Assembly: GCA_033239005.1 (NCBI GenBank)
Contig: BSQZ01000002.1
Coordinates: 3,698,501-3,762,500 of the forward strand
Source: Lamellibrachia satsuma
Taxonomy: Eukaryota; Annelida; Polychaeta; Sabellida; Siboglinidae
Direction: 5' to 3'
Length of the DNA: 64,000 bases
Each line of letters opens with the position of its first letter. Positions within the stretch are counted from its first letter, which is position 1. Made by a program: the position numbers and the translations under genes. This document shows, in pieces, positions 61,183 to 64,000 of this stretch. The notes under the pieces are model-generated. The model saw only the letters and a program-made list of their open reading frames with translations. It ran no database searches and was not told where the DNA came from.

Positions 61183-61661
61183 GTATTCAGTTCGCGACGA
61201 CATCAATGCTTATTGTAAATTTTTTCGCTATGTACCATCGATAAAACCGTTAAAACGAGCCTTTAACGTCGGCGGAACATGTCCAACAAGTGCCTGCGTT
61301 TGCCTGACCTCGGATCTAAATCACTTTTATAGAGGCCGGGCGCACCCGAGACGCCGGTGCAGACTGCACGAGGCTCGTCCGCTCATCGTCCGCTGTATTT
61401 CATTCATGCTGGATTCTTCGGCGCGTCGTAAATTTTCGATAGAAACTGCACTTTCGTGACTCGCCTCGCGCTATCGCAGGTCGTGGCCACCCGATAACCA
61501 CCTGATACGAGGCTATCTGCGCGGCGTGGCAGGTCCCGCTTCGTGGCGGACCGGCTCCCCACGTATTCGGGGCTCCATGCTCGTCCGTTGCTGTCCAAAA
61601 ATGCGAAATAAGATTCATTACTGCAATTTTACTTACACATACCTGTGCGTTAACTCCCCTT
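61183..61661. other. CpG-rich unique sequence next to the 8-bp array
   Basis: 61,255-61,570 is GC- and CpG-rich with overlapping open frames on both strands and no recognised domain. No feature called. Confidence 0.4.
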
Positions 61662-61803
61662 TTGGCGTATCTAGGATCTCGCAAAAGAGGGTGGGGGGCT
61701 AGCTTAGTCACCCATTAGTTTACCATACTACCATGTAGTGGCGCAGCAGTTTGCCTAAAAAAATTAAGCCAAAGGGGCATGGCCCATTGCCCACCCTAAA
61801 TAT
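61662..61803. mobile_element. Dispersed non-autonomous element, copy B
   Basis: The same ordered blocks as 34,178-34,320: 'TGGCGTATCTAGGATCTCGC', G-run, 'GTCACCCATTAGTTTACCAT', 'CTACCATGTAGTGGCG', 'AAGCCAAAGGGGCATGGCCC'. Same orientation. Copies differ by substitutions and small gaps, so they are separate old insertions. Confidence 0.6.
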
Positions 61804-62904
61804 GCAACTGTCGGAAATAGTTAACCGGGTATTTTCAACAGACAAGGTAGACTTACAAACTTCGTTGCAAGATACTCTGGATTTGTCGCTGGAATTGTCA
61901 CATTTGTGTTGGCCAGCCCTAATGAGACAGGACTAAACGTCACCGACAGGACGCCTATGCACTATGCGGTCTAACGGTGATAAACTTAGCCAATGGGTAC
62001 ATAAAATCGGACCAATATGGTCTGTACGTTCAGGGTCATAAAACTCAATCTTGTCGTTATACCGATGACGTAGCCATATTCGTTTCAACGACCACAGGAA
62101 GTGCATAGACCGGCGCGCGCACGAAACAGCCAACGTTGCACTTCAATTACTACCGTAAACTATCGTATAGACGACACCGGCACGTTCGATATATTTAACC
62201 TTTATCGTAAAATCATGTTATGTAGCAGAAACTATGCCCATTTCATCATGACCTCCCAGATGTGTTTTATTTAACCACAATTTGCCTAACTCAACTTGCT
62301 TAATTGGAATGTTTCGAGTCGAATATCATGTTTACATTACTTGCTGAACGGCAAGGTCGATATTTGTAAACACGTGCTGGTTAAATAATATTTATTTTAA
62401 TGTGGGTCATTAAAACACACATTTGCTGTCAATGCAGTAGCGCAGCGTTACGTCTATTTAAAGTAGAATTATTCCAGTCGCCTAGTTAAATAGAAGTACT
62501 GCACAGATGATTGATCTTTTTTGTTGCTGTGTCTGTCATTTTTCTTAATGTCAAGACGACGACGTCCTTGTCACATATCTCGACGCTTTTTGTCGCGACG
62601 AGTTCGCGCTGCTACCGAGCGGGGGCGGAGTAGGTCATCGAGCGTATCTAGGTCTAGCATGTCGCAAGATGGCACCTGTGTCTGGTTTATTGCAGCGTAG
62701 ATATATGAGGTATTATGGGTGGAATCCTCGGAACGAAAACACTAATCTTCATGGAACTCACGTTTGCGTATATGTTACACACAGTATGTGCAACTAGTTA
62801 ATTCATTTAGCGTAATAAAAATTATTAAACATAGTTATTTTAACCATACTTAACCTCCGTAGCTCCCTATGGTAGGCATCCATCTGTTGACAACCTTAAA
62901 ACGA
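61804..62904. other. Non-coding DNA, nothing recognised
   Basis: CpG-normal to AT-rich sequence. No open frame above about 65 codons has any recognisable content. Confidence 0.5.
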
Positions 62905-63205
62905 AACAAAAGTCATCGTTTTCGACCTATGCACCTATAAGTGTTACTAAAACATAACCATTTATATTAAGATTAAGAATATCACGCAAGTAGTTTACTG
63001 GGAAAACCTTGTTGAACACACAGCATTTTAATTTCATGGGCCGCGCCACATTATTAGATAACACCACGTCGGGAGACAATATTCACTCGCCAAATGAAAA
63101 TATATTCCTATACATCTATTCCTATTTTTGCCAATAGGATATGGCCATGCTAAATAGGATATGGCCATGCTATTCGCATCCAAACTCAACTTATGTAACA
63201 TAGCT
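62905..63205. mobile_element. Third copy of the 'ATATCACGCAAGT' repeat family
   Basis: 'GCACCTATAAG', 'ACATAACCATTTA' and 'AAGAATATCACGCAAGTAGT' match 36,433-36,530. Further matches to the interior of that copy follow: 'TTGTTGAACAC', 'TTTCATGGGCCGCGCCA', 'TTTGCCAATAGGATATGGCC' and 'GCATCCAAACTCAACTTATG'. Same orientation as 36.4 kb. A 22-bp tandem duplication (AAATAGGATATGGCCATGCT) sits inside at about 63,134-63,175. No opposed arm is seen before the window ends. Confidence 0.6.
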
Positions 63206-63474
63206 TGCCTTTGTTTATAAACTAGTCCTCTTTGTGACAAAATAACACTTTTGTTTGAGACATTGGTTCTGTGTAAACCATGACTTTTGTTTCGATTTAA
63301 TATTGCATATTGCTTTCGATATTGACGAACCCTTTTGTTTCCCGATGACTTAGGTGTGAAAGACCCTGGAATTCCTGTTATTATGACTATTATTATTACT
63401 ATCGAATGTATATAAATTCCGGTTTCTTGACTTTATTCACTGGAAATTGTTGAACGCACAAGAAACTGTTGTTG

Positions 63475-63745
63475 CTATTAGTAGTAGTAGTGTTACACGT
63501 CGTATTAGTATTATTTGTATTATTAGTATTATTAATATTATTTGTATTATTAGTATTATTTTTTTATTAGTAGTATTATTATTAGTAGTAGTGTTACACG
63601 TATTATTAGTATTATTAGTATTATTTGTATTATCAGTGTTACACGTTTTATTAGTATTATTAGTATTATTATTGGCATTTGTATTGCTTGTATTGTTTGT
63701 ATTATTAGTATTATTAGTATTATTTGCATTATTAGTTTTATTATA
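63475..63745. repeat. Imperfect (TAT TAG TAT)n / (TTA)n microsatellite
   Basis: About 270 bp of trinucleotide-based TAT/TAG/GTA repeats with embedded 'GTGTTACACGT' copies at about 63,490, 63,589 and 63,638. Asn/Thr- and Leu/Ile/Val-rich frames through it are artefacts. Confidence 0.93.
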
Positions 63746-64000
63746 CCTTGAATAATTATACTGCATCAAACTGATTCTGTACGTGCATTTAGTTTGGTCT
63801 TGCTGAAGTTTCTTATGATACTCCAGTTTCATCAACATTGCGAAACATATACTGTAGTTTTGTCCGAAATATCATTTAATATACATATAAATGTCATTGC
63901 ATCATCAAAATTTTTCTATAATTTCATTTTACTATTATTTTTATAGGCCTGCATTTAAGATCATGAGTTCGCTTAATTGACTTACTTTATAGAATGTTAT

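Noticed and set aside
60485..61459. Proline/leucine-rich 324-residue open frame
   Set aside because: Produced entirely by the stop-free 8-bp repeat CTCCCCTN; a second frame is open as well and no start context or domain supports it.

Overview
This window reads as nuclear DNA of an animal, most likely an aquatic invertebrate (a mollusc or similar lophotrochozoan is the best guess; a cephalochordate or other invertebrate deuterostome is possible). The reasons are a CR1-like LINE with a PHD finger fused to its ORF2, a tRNA-derived SINE with a 'GCGCTATATAA'-type 3' end, a dispersed 'GGGGGnTTTTGTCC' repeat, many micro- and minisatellites, and a sharp split between CpG-poor and CpG-normal DNA. I see no rRNA or tRNA gene, no CRISPR array, no operon and no complete host protein-coding gene. 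Nearly all short open frames here are chance or repeat-driven.

Bases 1 to about 31,500 are AT-rich and almost free of CpG. By eye there are 0 CpG in 25,261-25,620 but about 20 in 34,441-34,740. In invertebrates with mosaic methylation such depletion marks long-methylated DNA, usually gene bodies, so this half may be intron of a large gene. Its clearest element is a nearly full-length non-LTR retrotransposon on the minus strand (11,494-16,049). ORF1 is intact, with an RRM-like core. ORF2 (PHD finger, AP-type endonuclease, reverse transcriptase) is broken by two frameshifts and one stop. Also here are a ~1 kb minisatellite with a 339-bp higher-order period (18,001-18,995), fold-back repeats, and two clusters of the octamer ATTTGCAT (28.7 and 29.7 kb).

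From about 31,500 to 64,000 CpG is not depleted and the DNA is crowded with repeats. There are palindromic or fold-back elements (34.9, 38.6 and 42.5 kb), an inverted-repeat family (36.4/37.4 kb, third copy at 62.9 kb), two SINE copies (37.6 and 40.5 kb), a hAT-like dispersed pair (34.2 and 61.7 kb) and a reverse-transcriptase tail remnant (52.8 kb). A run of minisatellites follows: 71 bp x 8, 40 bp x ~19, 34 bp x ~22, 32 bp x ~17, and an 8-bp array of ~80 units whose minus strand is a long ladder of GGGG tracts. There is also a G-rich/(GT)n composite at 58.3-58.7 kb and a good CTCF-type motif at 57,730.

No set of genes here works as a pathway. The biology is retrotransposition machinery (ORF1 RNA chaperone plus ORF2 endonuclease/RT), non-autonomous elements that would depend on machinery encoded elsewhere, and DNA able to form hairpins, Z-DNA and quadruplexes. 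Repeat counts, CpG counts and identities were made by eye and are approximate.
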